A stretch of DNA of 41,538 bases, from assembly GCA_032988165.1 (NCBI GenBank), contig JANTQF010000317.1, positions 1 through 41,538 of the forward strand. The letters run 5' to 3'. Each line of letters opens with the position of its first letter. Position 1 is the stretch's first letter. This DNA comes from Emmonsiellopsis sp. PD_33. Lineage: Eukaryota; Ascomycota; Eurotiomycetes; Onygenales; Ajellomycetaceae. This document shows positions 20,635-31,473 of this stretch, in pieces. Both the position numbers and the translations under genes were made by a program. The notes under the pieces are model-generated. The model saw only the letters and a list, made by a program, of their open reading frames with translations. It searched no databases and was not told where the DNA came from.

Positions 20635-21809
20635 TTCTTTTTTCTTTTTTTTTCTTTTTTTATATACATGGATGGAATGGGCATGGTTGGTTGGTTGGTG
20701 GGTGTTTTTATTATTATTATTATTTCTCTCCTCTTTACCGTTTTTACGCCCTGGCTCTACCCATTTCTTGTAAAAAAAATAGGTTTGGCTGATGGGGTAT
20801 GTATAAAAAAAAGGAACGGAGTAAAGACTCTCATGTACATATATTATTCAATTTACTAATGATATTTCCCTTTTTTTGGAAATGAATTTCTGAGATCCAT
20901 TATGATATATTTCCTTTCCCTCAGTTTTCCCCGTCTGTTTTTGTCATGGGGACGACTGAGATGTTATCCTCCGCATGGGATGGGAAGTCGTAAAACCCAT
21001 CCATCCGGAGAGATCTTGATTTATTCTGGTGGTAAACGTATCCAGTCAATCGATTATATTACATCATATTTTTTCATATTCTTCTCTGCAGCCGCTTTGT
21101 GGGTAGGTAATGTATAGAAACTTGCTGGTATTAGGATAAATAATAGAAAAGGAAAGCAGGAATATTTCTATCGACCAGTAACATAAAAACCAAAAAGAAA
21201 ACCACAAGTTTTAACCAAACAAAGATAAATAAGTAAATGAAGTAGCTGCATAGAAATAGCCTATACGGGACGAAGAGGGAAAGTGAGGAAGTCATAAATA
21301 GATCGAATTGGATGCAACATCGAGGTAGGGGGTTAATAGAAAAGCAAAAGGACGATGATGATGGGTGGATGGATGGATAATAACAAGAAACCAATGGAAT
21401 CTAGAAGGAGAAGGGTATATGGATGATAAATTTGTGGAACATGGTTTAGACATAGATGGTCAAAATGACGGGCGGGGGATGCTTTGTTAAAAATAACAAA
21501 CGTAACCAAGGAATTGCAAAAGAGAGTTGAAAATAGAAAATCAGCAGCGTGGCAGGTTTGTAAAGGTAGCTAGGGGTTTGTGTATGGCTTTCTCTGAGCG
21601 TCTTAAACAAGTAAAGAGGAAAAAGAACGGTTCGGCTGGTACCCAACTATGATGGTGTATAGAAAACATATGAAACCAAGTCTAGCCTTGGAAGTAAGGC
21701 AAGTAGGGAAAAGGAAAGAAAATAAATGTATACAAAATGACGAGTAAATTTCTTGGTTGATCCAATTTCTCACCAATGCGGCTAATAGATTACCTTTTGC
21801 TTTCACCCT
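20635..21809. other. Convergent 3' region between hem13 and the hook gene
   Basis: About 1.2 kb of 3' flanking DNA. T-rich tract at 20636-20664, GGTT and TTA microsatellites at 20684-20724, A-rich and AT-rich sequence beyond. No gene seen. Confidence 0.6.
20684..20724. repeat. GGTT and TTA microsatellites
   Basis: Three to four GGTT units followed within ten bases by about five TTA units, directly visible in the 3' flank of hem13. Confidence 0.8.
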
Positions 21810-24807
21810 TCACCGTTCTTTACCGCCAGCCACGATGGCTCTTTGTTTCGCGAGCCAGCTTCGATGCACCTCTGCGCCAGTGGTGCTCGTGCTTGCCGGA
21901 TGACGATATCGTAGCATGGAAAGATTGCCGTTCTGCAACCGGGATTGTTGGTCGTACCATGCGGATGAAATGAGTGCGATTTCGCGGGCTTGGCGCTGGA
22001 TTATTTGCATGAGGTTTTTCTAATGATTTGAAGGCTTAGTTAGACCTACACCACATACCTAGATGATGACGGGAATGGCAAATGGGGACGGTAAAAGGAG
22101 TGTTATAATAGGTATTGCTCACCTCCGCTTCCTTGTTAGCATCATGATCCTTCTCCTCGTGGCGCTCAATGCGCTCCTGCAACGACTTGATAAGTTCGTT
22201 TTGCTGGTTTATGTGCTGTTTTCGCGATGCGACGGCGTCCGGTTAGCAAATCCGAGTCGTGGCTTCATGTAAGTTTTCAATGAACCCTCAAGGCCAGCCA
22301 GCGGTAGGGCGCGGGAATGAGAAACTGCAAATACAAGCACGGCAAGAAGGAGGGACCATTGCCAGAGCGCCAGGGCGGCACCCCTGACCTAGTTTCGGTC
22401 AACCTCTGGCACTGCTTGTATTTCTTACTTTGGGAAATAGAGGGGGCAAGGAGTTCTACTGCCATGACCAATGGTTTGACCTGGCAGTAGGGGTACATCT
22501 GGGAGAACCTCTGGTTGGACCAAAAAGGATTGATCCCGTTGGGGATCCATTACAGGAATAGGTTGGGCAAAATGGATAAAGAGGTAAAAAGCTGTTGACT
22601 AACCTCTGCTCGCTTCGCCAGGTTTTCAGCACTCCGTTCCGTCGTCGCGGCAAACTGTTTGAGCAAATCGGTTCCTGATAGCTCGGGGCCTTCAGAGGTG
22701 CTATTGAACCTAGCAGTAACCTCCTCAAGTAACTTCTTCATCTCACTCAGTCTAGCTTGATCTTCACCTTGCATCTGCTGCTCTTTCTTGCTAATCTCAT
22801 CGCGGAGGGTATCACGTTCAGTGGAAACCTCTTTAACGAATGATTGACTAGCGGCAAGTTTAGTCTCTAGATCCTGGATTTTGCTTCGAAGAGATTGCAG
22901 GCTTTCGCGCATCTTAAGAACTTCTGGCGGGGATGAGTCGTTTGCAGCGTTGATCGCGTCTAGCTTCTCTTTGCCGATCATGCCCACTTTAACGGTGTCA
23001 GCAAAAGTTCGAACGATACTAGGTATATCCAAAGTATCGACTTACAGTCGGCCTTCGCTTCCGAGAGCTGTTGTTCAATTGTTTGCACTTCACTTTCGGC
23101 GTCTGAAAGCTTCTTACGAACGGCAGCATAATCGTCTTGTAGTTTCCGATAAGCCTCACTATAATACTTATTAGAATACGATGAAGATAAGAAACGAAGG
23201 TCTGGATCCCACTTCTCTGTAAATTTGGTGGCACTGAGCTCGGCTCCTGTGTCTCCTTTGCTGGCATCCTAGTATTTGTTAGTGTGTTACCCATCTGCTT
23301 TGGTTAGAGAATGCCTACCGTAGGTGACGCATCGGCGTTGGATTTTCCAATTTCCCGCTTCAACTCCTCATTCTCTATTTTACTAGGATCCAGTTAGTAT
23401 TTCCACTAAGCAGAATAATGGTGACACTAACAGTTGTGCTTCTCTTCGGCCGACTTCGTCAAGATCTCGCTGGAAAGTTCCGTGGGCTTTTGGAGTTGTG
23501 CTTCCAGGCGTCGTTGGGCTCTCGAGGCCCTCTAACTCTCGTATCCGATCTCTCAGTTCACTAATTGTTGCTTCATCTCTGGCTAGTTGGTCTTCGGCAC
23601 TTTCTAGTCGTTCAGTAAGAGCATGATTGTTGAACTCGAGCTGTTTTTTGACATTTTGGATCTCGTGGCGATCCTGTTCGATCCTTGGGAGAACACGACG
23701 GTACTCCTCAAGTTCCACATCACGTTCAGAAGAGGATTTCTGGTTAGAATCACTTTCCATTAATTGTTGTTGCAGATCCTTCACTTGGTTTTTGAGGGCG
23801 AGGTTCTCCTTTTCAAAATCGTGACTAGCTTGCAGTTTTTGGCGGTACTTCTCTGCGGCGTTTGCTCGCCTAGAAAGCTGATCGCGCTCGTTCTTCACCT
23901 CATCATAATCGTCCTGGAGTTTTTGAAACCTCTGGTTCTTTACACGGAGAGACTCGACATTCATCCGTAAGCTATCGATTTCGTCTTGAAAAGCCTGGAT
24001 CTTAGCTTCCTGAGACGCGATAAGATCCTCTTGTTGTCGTGTTCTGCTTTCCAAAGTCTTGGCGTTCGGGATCAGGTCCCCCTTTCCCGATTTCAGCGTT
24101 GTCAAACGGTCTTCCGTAGATGTGAGTCTATCTAGCACTGTATCGTGGTTTTCTTGAAGGCGGGCTAGGCGGTTGTGCATATCCTCCACTGTCTTCATAA
24201 GCTCTTGTTTCTCATTGGATAATTTCTCATTCTCCGCAAGCACCTTTCCGACGCGTTCCTCGAATCTCAGCTCCGGGTCCATTGGCAGGTCCCGCCTTGG
24301 TTTGTAGTCGTCCCGTTCATAACTAAGTTCTTCCAGTCGCTCATTAGACGGATTATGGGCTTCTTGTATAATATCCTTCAATCCCTCCTGCGTCGACGTA
24401 GACAGTTCCTGCATCGTAGTTATATATGCTTCCGCATTCGGCGAGCTAATCGCGGCAAGGAGGAGAACCTTGAGCAGTTCGTTGGTTTCCTTCGTCGACG
24501 AGGCCTCTGCAATTGCCTTTAGGTCGGGATTGATCTTGAGTCCCGGGTGCGTGTTGCCATCGTTCTGGTTCCGGATGTACGAAATCAAGAGCTTGTGGAT
24601 GTGTTTGAGGTTCTGCCATCTCGGGACCCAATGGTCTGAGGGCGACCGTTCGGGTAGGTCCCCAAAGAAATACTGAGGGTCAATGTCCTGCAGTGTCTCC
24701 CAGATAATGGAGCCATCGTTCAGTTGGTCGATTGATCGAATAGTCGTCCCCAGGGAGAAGCTATTGATCCATTCAAGGAGAGTGGAGGAAACGAGATCGG
24801 TTAACAT
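21810..24807 (-). CDS. hookA: Hook-family dynein adapter (HookA-like)
   Basis: In Aspergillus, HookA links early endosomes to dynein-dynactin for long-range transport. Proposed exons: 24807-23432, 23382-23319, 23268-23213, 23158-23046, 22986-22604, 22215-22123 and 22019-21810, about 764 residues. Residues 1-165 are the N-terminal HOOK domain (MLTDLVSSTLLEWINSF, DGSIIWETLQDIDPQYF, NLKHIHKLLISYI, NELLKVLLLAAISSPNAEAYI). Then follow several hundred residues of coiled coil (for example LESRTRQQEDLIASQEAKIQ) and a C-terminal block LISSAWYDQQSRLQ ... SWLAKQRAIV typical of fungal Hook proteins. The 54-base intron at 23212-23159 has a weak GTGGGA donor, is a multiple of three and has no stop; if retained the protein is 782 residues. 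The 388-base intron at 22603-22216 is unusually long here. Family identity is secure, middle exons less so. Confidence 0.9.
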
Positions 24808-25421
24808 TGTGACGAGGGGTCGAGTCGCACAATTTACACGGTATTCGGGGAGTTGGAGCCAGAATGTTCCAGCATTATGGCGCGGGGAGGGGGAGGTAGA
24901 AATGCGCCGGCATCGAATGGAAGCGGTGTGTGGTATGGAGTCGTAGGAGTGTTGGAGTTGCGGTTTGGGGCTGTAGTCCGGCCAAGGAGCCGGAGATCGA
25001 GTCTAGTTTCGCCCACCGCAATTTCAGGTGCAACCCTGCGACGCCGATAAGTCGCCAACGTCCCCGCCATCAGTTTAACGGCTTGGTTGCTGTTACGGAT
25101 GATCGAAAATAGGCAGCATAATTTATGTTCTCTTCGTGCTTGGAGATTCAAGACCATTATCTGAGGATATGAATTTATTTTACTTTTCTTATGAGGTGTA
25201 TAGTGCAACAGACAATCATACAAATAAACAAAAAGCGCATCAAATACATCGTTAAGGACTACCAGCAATTTAACATTTCAATTTGCGTAGATATCATCAT
25301 CCCATCATTATCTTCCCCGCATTCAATAGAAGAACGCTCCCAGCCAAACCACATCCCCGTATGCGAAAAAGCAAGCCATCGGTAGGTACCGATTTGCTTG
25401 TTTGCGATTCCAGTTCGCCGA
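24808..25421. other. Promoter of the hook gene and 3' flank of the inhibitor gene
   Basis: 614 bases. Both flanking genes are on the minus strand, so the left part is the hook promoter and leader and the right part the 3' region of the inhibitor gene. The middle is AT-rich. Open frames on both strands here are not coherent. Confidence 0.6.
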
Positions 25422-25932
25422 TTAGTTGCTGCCCTGGCCGCCAACGGACACAATTGTATCTTCCTCGATAAACGGATTATAGGCAGTTTCCAAGGCCGAA
25501 ACTGCTTCCAAGGCCTTCGCGGAAGCCAACGCGGCAAACCCTCTGTTTATAGACATGTAAGCCGAACGTTCGTAGAGACTATGACAGGCAAAACCGTGGT
25601 ATAGCATACTTGATCAGGTCTGGTAAAATGTTCGTGTTAGCGGACGGCTGGACGGTTATTATGCATACAGGGCATCACTTACTGTATTCATGGGTGATGG
25701 TTCCACCCTGTTATCGTTGTAGCAGACGCACTTGATCAGTAACCACGATTACTCCTAGGGGAGGAGAACCCGGGGGTCATACAGCTTCCTTGATGGCTTC
25801 CTTGGCCTGGTCAATCACGGAGTTGGGGGTATCAGGAGGGTAGGTAACGACCACGGCTTTCTGGGGCAGCGCCGCTGCGAAGATAGCCGGCAGTACGACT
25901 GTTAGAAGGAGGGTGAACAGATAGAGCTTCAT
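25422..25932 (-). CDS. Secreted peptidase inhibitor, I9 type
   Basis: Four exons on the minus strand, 25932-25783, 25707-25683, 25619-25610 and 25542-25422, give 101 residues. Residues 1-20 are a signal peptide (MKLYLFTLLLTVVLPAIFAA). The rest is one inhibitor I9 domain: AVVVTYPPDTPNSVIDQAK, then GGTITHEYNLIKGFAA, then FIEEDTIVSVGGQGSN. This fold is the propeptide of subtilisin-like proteases and also occurs alone, as in the yeast vacuolar proteinase B inhibitor Pbi2 and fungal relatives. Here the signal peptide implies entry into the secretory route, so a vacuolar or extracellular subtilisin is the likely target. The third exon is just 10 bases (ACCTGATCAA), coding the Asn-Leu-Ile-Lys junction of the conserved HEY-LIKGF motif. 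The exon chain is frame-consistent and rebuilds the motif exactly. Confidence 0.88.
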
Positions 25933-26957
25933 GGCGGATACGTAGAGGCTTTCTGCCTTCCAAGGTTATATCGTGGGTGAGATGATGATGTAAATGGCAA
26001 AATATGCTGTCAGATGAGATGCAGAGAAGTTTCCAGGAGTTTACATGTTGCCGCCTCGCATCGATGGGTTTTGTTCCACGTCGCAAGCCGCCGATGATGG
26101 TCATGACGGATGCAACCTTCCTCCAGGGCTGGGAACTGGGAGGAGTCACGTGGGCGGCTGTGTCACATGACGGCGGAGGCGCCCGCCGGAAGGGGCTGAC
26201 TCAGCGGCGCTAAAATCAACGTCTGGGCAAGAGCCGCATCAATCTCTGCCTCCAGTTTGCGATCAAAGAACTCCAACACCCTCCAGCACCTTCGACTTCG
26301 GCTTTCATTGTCTTTTGCTGCTGCTTTCTAGCTACCGATCTTTGGGATATTTGTTTTCCCTTGCTTGTTTCTGCAACGTCTTCGTCGTTCCTGTTCTCTT
26401 GCTTCCTTTTTCTCTCACCCCTTCGTTACACGCCCCAGCCTCCATTTGCCTCTATCACCACAACACGTCTATCGGCCACACCCCAGCTCCCTAGCTGCCA
26501 GCATATTCACTGTTGGGATACCTGGGTAGTAAGCATTCACTGCTGAGAAGGACGGAAAGGACTGGCGGCATCGTGTGGTGGCCTTCTGGGTGGAGGATAC
26601 ATAGGGACATTTGTGTGCAGTTGGGGGTTCGCATCGGCCTGTTCTGTTGACTCAAGTGTTGAAGAGAATAGCTAGCAACCATTCTACAATATCTGTCCTG
26701 TCTTTCTTTCCAATTCTCACTCTCAATTAGCAGAAGCTTGCTTCACAGGGAACACTCAGAAGACACAGAACAAAAAGACAAGATACCATTCACTGCTTCT
26801 GGCCAAGCAGGACAATACCGCAAACTTCCTCCCAGGACCTTTTCGCTTTACAGTTCTTGTTATTTTACTTTTCATCTGTTTCGATTTTCCCTTCTATATT
26901 CCCCAGTTGTTTGTTGATAATCTTTTGCCGATTCCATCTGTGGACCAAGTGCCCAGC
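25933..26957. other. Divergent promoter region, inhibitor gene and pcf11
   Basis: About 1 kb. A GC-rich core at 26130-26215 holds GTCACGTGG, TCACATGAC and TGACTCA. From 26220 to 26957 the plus strand is pyrimidine-rich with many short open frames and looks like a long pcf11 leader. No separate gene is supported. Confidence 0.6.
26145..26208 (+). promoter_or_regulatory. Composite CACGTG / TGACTCA element, inhibitor-pcf11 promoter
   Basis: GTCACGTGG (26145-26153), 44 bases between the cores, then GGGCTGACTCAGCGGC (26193-26208). The second block is identical over 16 bases to the atg8 promoter block. It lies about 215-270 bases upstream of the inhibitor start codon and 750 bases upstream of the pcf11 start codon. 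Confidence 0.5.
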
Positions 26958-29236
26958 ATGTCTGCCGGACTTGCGTCTGATGAAGTCGCCGAAGATTACA
27001 AGAACTCGCTCGAAGACCTGACAGGAAACGATAAATTCCAGATTAGCAATCTCACTGTGATTGCTAAGGAAAACACTGAGCATGCGATGGCCATCTCCCG
27101 AGTACTGGAGAATCATATCCGGACAGTAGGTTCTCGTCTTCTATGTTTTCGCTTCTCCATTTGCCTCCCTAGCCCCTATTCTACCTCACAGCTTCTCGCC
27201 TGAGAACCCGTAGCAGCATTGACATATCAAACTCTAACCTGTTTCTTCTTCTGTAGACACCGCCAGCTCAAAAGCTCCCCGCCCTTTATGTAGTTGATTC
27301 CGTTGTCAAAAACGTAGGAACGCCCTACACGCTCTTTTTAGGACGCAACCTCTATCAGACCTTCATGAACGCATATACACTCGTCGACTCGCAGACCCGC
27401 AAGAAGCTGGATGAAATGCTGAAGACGTGGAAGGAACCCGTGCCCGGCTCCCTGGACACTAGGCCTGTGTTTCCTGCTGAAATCACCCGCAGTATTGAGA
27501 ATGCTCTTATCAAAGCAAGAACAGCCGCCCTCCAGCACCAGCAGGCACGGGGCCCGCAAGATATCCACGGCCGAGGTCGAGGAGCGGCTACACCGCCGTC
27601 TGCAACATGGCGCAACACTCCAACACCGCCACAAGGTCGGTATACTCCAGCTGCCGGCCAGAATGCTCCCCAGCAGTACCCCAGTAACGGTCAACCTTAT
27701 GTAAGTATTCAGATGTACTCTACAGAGTCTCCTCTTTACTAATATTGCGTAGTCGGATCCGAGATACCATCAAACACCTTCCGGACAGCATCCATACGGG
27801 CAGCCATCGCAGGAGGTTATTGATCTTGGCGCCTTGAATCGGGACATTGACAACCTTATCATTACTGCACGAGCTGACTTCGCAAATACACCACTTGATC
27901 CTTCCATTCAACAGCGGCTAAAGGCGCTTCTAGATCTTCAGAATATTCTCCAGCAGCAAAAGCTACCTCAAGACCAGCTAAAACTTATTCGAGATCAGGT
28001 ATCTCAGCTCCAGCCGCCTCGCCAACCGACTCCTCCACCGGCTCCACGAGCCACTCCAGTTATGAACCCATCAGTCCAGCCCCCCCAGCCCAATCTCCAG
28101 GCGCTTTTGAATCCAAGTACGATAGCAGAACTTTTAAAAGCTACCGCAAACCAACAAAGCCGCACTCCACCTCCGCCCAGTATCCCATCCTTCCTGCAAC
28201 AACCACAAGCCACTAGCACTCCACCACCTCCCCCATCGGCCACCGCCCCCCCTTTGATGGAAAATCCCCTAATTGCGTCCCTTAGAGCCCGGGGACTACT
28301 TCCACCTCCTACGACATCTGCTCCCCCAACCCCCCCAACTCTACCTTTCATTCTCCCTGGTCAGGGGGCCTTCACCCCCCCTGCTTCCATTCCCCAGTTA
28401 CCAACCCCATCTGGAATAATTAATGTCCGAATGACCTCAGCATCAATCAGAATGTATGTTTCCCCGTATAATCCTCTCCCGTTACATTTCCATGCTTACT
28501 TTACCTTTAGACCAAGGCCGAATCTCATCGCAAGCTTATACGAAGAAAAGCCGAATCGGTGTGGGACATGCGGCCGCCGCTTCCTTTCGGACGAAGCAGG
28601 GAAGAATAAAAAGGCTCGACACTTGGATTGGCACTTCAAGACTAATCAGCGCATGACTGAAGCATCGAAGCGCGGGCAAAGCCGCAGCTGGTATCTAGAC
28701 GAAAGAGTAAGTGAAAATTTCACTATTGAGTCCTGCAAACTGCGACTAACAATATATACAGGAATGGATAAAATCTAGAGAATACGACGATGATGCTGGG
28801 CCAATCGATGATGAAGCAACCTCTACTAATGGGGCAGTGACTGATGCTGCTGGCGCAAAGAAAGGTCCCCAGAAACAATGGATTCAAGCACCTAATGATG
28901 CAACACTTCGCAACGCGCCCTGCCCCATCTGCCAAGAAAAGTTCGAATCGACGTGGTCGGAGGAGGCACAAGATTGGATTTGGCAGGATGCGATTAAGGT
29001 GGGGAGTCGGATATATCATGCTAGTTGCTACTCTGAGGTCACGAAAGATGGCACCGCTACAGGACGGGGGACGCCAGTAGGCAGAACAGGCACTCCGGAC
29101 TCCGTTTTAGGCAAGCGGAAAGCTGAGGTAAGTCGTATAATTAACCGCTCACCCCTATCGATATATTCTAACTTTATAGTAGGAACCAGAAAGCGTGACG
29201 ACTAGTGTTAGAATAAAAACTGAACCTACATCATGA
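26958..29236 (+). CDS. pcf11: mRNA 3'-end processing factor Pcf11 (cleavage factor IA)
   Basis: Component of cleavage factor IA that binds the RNA polymerase II C-terminal domain, promotes pre-mRNA cleavage and helps terminate transcription. Six exons: 26958-27125, 27257-27700, 27753-28453, 28511-28706, 28762-29127 and 29183-29236, giving 642 residues. Residues 1-135 are the CTD-interacting domain (VAEDYKNSLEDL, QKLPALYVVDSVVKNVGTPY, LFLGRNLYQTFMNAYTLVD). A Gln/Pro-rich middle follows, then a zinc finger CGTC..HLDWH (Cys455, Cys458, His475, His479) and CPIC..HASC (Cys557, Cys560, His589, Cys592), the two finger motifs that flank the Clp1-binding region. The start at 26958 is chosen by family; an in-frame ATG at 26907 would add 17 residues. 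The last acceptor is a tandem TAGTAG: only the second AG keeps the frame open. Confidence 0.95.
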
Positions 29237-30037
29237 CATGGTTTTGCTCTAAAGATATTTAGAGAACTCCCGTCCCATCTTCCGTTGTATAACCACTCAA
29301 CCTCCACCTATACCCTCCTACCTACACTCGCGGCTTCAGCGAAATGTATTAGCTCGTTGTACCGCCAATCAATACACAGTGAAATATCCACCCCTCGCCC
29401 CTTTCGCCCACCTTGTTGAGCATAGTTTCTTGCCTTTCTTGAATCTAGCCCTCTATTACTAGAATTTACTCTTTCTTGCTTCTGCAATGGGACCCAGTAT
29501 TCAGATTAATTTCAAGAACGGTGCATGTTTTTCTTTTATTGCGCTCTTTGAACCTTTATTTAGGATACAGTGAAATGAAAAAAAAAAAAGATTTTCCTTC
29601 CCCTTCCCCTTATCCATATCCTGTAAACGTAAGATTGCCATCGTTCAGCCTTGAGAAACTCGTCGGGATGCCGAAAGGAGAACTGGAGTAAGCTCCGGCT
29701 TGCGGACCGTATATCCCACGGCTACCCCGCCAAAAACGGGATAAGTGTCCTGGTACTTGGTTTACGGCTGAAATTTAGGAGTGACGTAAGTACTAGTACT
29801 TGGCGTAGTGGCTTCACCGGACATCAACCCCTCATTACCAATCGCTGGCATTTTATATAAGACGCCTCCAGCAGAAATAACGGATTTTCCTTGATTCCTT
29901 CCATTACTTGCACCGTTCCCATAATTCCCTGCGAGACACGTACCAATTGAGAGGTTCTGTCACTTCCACTATCTGTTCAATTCGCTTCACACCCGCCTCT
30001 GCTCTTGACCAAGCGTCCAGATTATACCTCGATAACC
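29237..30037. other. Intergenic region pcf11 to the dehydrogenase gene
   Basis: 800 bases. The left half is the pcf11 3' flank with an A run at 29577-29590. The right half holds a TATA box at 29854-29860 and a pyrimidine-rich leader. No gene seen. Confidence 0.6.
29854..29860 (+). promoter_or_regulatory. TATA box of the dehydrogenase gene
   Basis: TATATAA, about 180 bases upstream of the start codon at 30038, in the sequence TTTTATATAAGACGCC. Confidence 0.55.
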
Positions 30038-31473
30038 ATGGCACCACACAATGTTCGCTGGGGGATGATGGGTAAGATTGAAACTGATTTTGATCTATTT
30101 ATTGCTATCATTCCTTCATCGAGGCTTTACTAACAATCTGTATATCCAGCTACGGGATGGATCGTTGAAAGTACGAAAAAAAACAACCACCAAACCAGTA
30201 CCAACAATATAAAACAACCAATTGCCAAAAACTAACAAATATACCCCCCTCTCTAGCCTTTACAAAGGACATGCTCATTGACCCCGCCCTCCGCGGCGCG
30301 CAAGACATCTCCCACACCATCACCGCCGTAGCCTCCTCAAGCTCCAAAGCCAAAGCCGAGAAATTCATCGCGGACCAAAACATCCCCGCGCCCTGCACCG
30401 CCTACGGCTCCTACGAGGAACTCGTCAATGACCCAAACATAGACATCGTCTACATCGCCACGCCGCACTCGCACCATTTCCAAAACACAATGCTGGCCCT
30501 GGAAGCCGGTAAGCATGTGTTGTGCGAGAAGGCGCTGACGGTGAATGCGGCGCAGGCGAGGATCCTGGTTGAGACGGCGAGGAAGAAGAATCTGTTTCTG
30601 ATGGAGGCGGTGTGGACGAGGTTCTTCCCACTGTCTGTGCAGATTCGCGAGGCGGTTAGCAGTGGTCTGATTGGGGAGGTGTTGAGGGTTATTGCTGATA
30701 CTAGCGCGGGGAATAATGACCCGGAGGGCTCGTGGGGGACTACGCATCGGATGGTTAATATGGATTTGGCGGGTGGTGCGCTGCTGGATAGTAAGTGGTG
30801 GCCGGTCCCCTTGATCCCGTATTTTATCTAGGGAAAACCCCCTACGATCTAGATATGTTGTATGGGTTGCCTAACTCCCCCTTTTGCAGTTGGCATATAC
30901 TCCCTAACCTGGGTCTTCCAAACCATCTACCACACTCTTGCCCCCGCTGACCGCAAACCCCCTTCCTCCATCAAATCCCACATGCTCCACTACCCGCTCA
31001 CCGGCGCGGACGAATCGACAACCATCCTCCTCGAATTCCCCAACTCACCCCCGTCCCAAAAGCTTAAAGCGGAGGCCATCGCAACATCCAGCCTCCGCGT
31101 CAAAACCGACCCGAATGGCAAAACCCCCTGCGTCCGCATCATCGGTACTACGGGCGAGATCCAAGTCTTCGGCATGCCCTACCGCCCGGAAAGCTTCAGG
31201 ATTGTCCCGCGAAAGGTGCAGGGCCAGCCGGATCCGGAGGTTAAGGAGGTTGTGGCTGAGTTTCCTGGGAATGGGAAGGGGATGTATTGGGAGGCTGATG
31301 AGGCGGCGAGGTGTGTGAGGGATGGGAAGTTGGAGAGCGATGGGATGTCGTGGACGGAGAGTTTGGTTATTATGGAGGTTATGGATGAGGTTAGGAGGCA
31401 GGGTGGGTTGAAGTATCCGGATGAGATTGAGTCGACTGTTTACCCGGTGAAGTTGGCGTCGAAGAGGTCCTGA
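30038..31473 (+). CDS. Gfo/Idh/MocA oxidoreductase (dihydrodiol / D-xylose dehydrogenase type)
   Basis: NADP-dependent oxidoreductase. Four exons, 30038-30071, 30150-30170, 30257-30790 and 30890-31473, give 390 residues. The Rossmann part starts VRWGMMATGWIVET and has TAVASSSSKAKAEKFI, GSYEELVNDPNIDIVYIATP and HVLCEKALTVNAAQARIL (the family's EK motif). The C-terminal part has MEAVWTRFFPLSVQIREAV and GGALLDIGIYSLTW. The wording FLMEAVWTRFFP is typical of the dimeric dihydrodiol dehydrogenase / NADP D-xylose dehydrogenase branch, so a sugar or diol is the likely substrate; the sequence does not decide which. The second exon is only 21 bases, coding TGWIVE. There is no signal peptide, so it is probably cytosolic. 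No neighbouring sugar-pathway gene is present. Confidence 0.9.
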
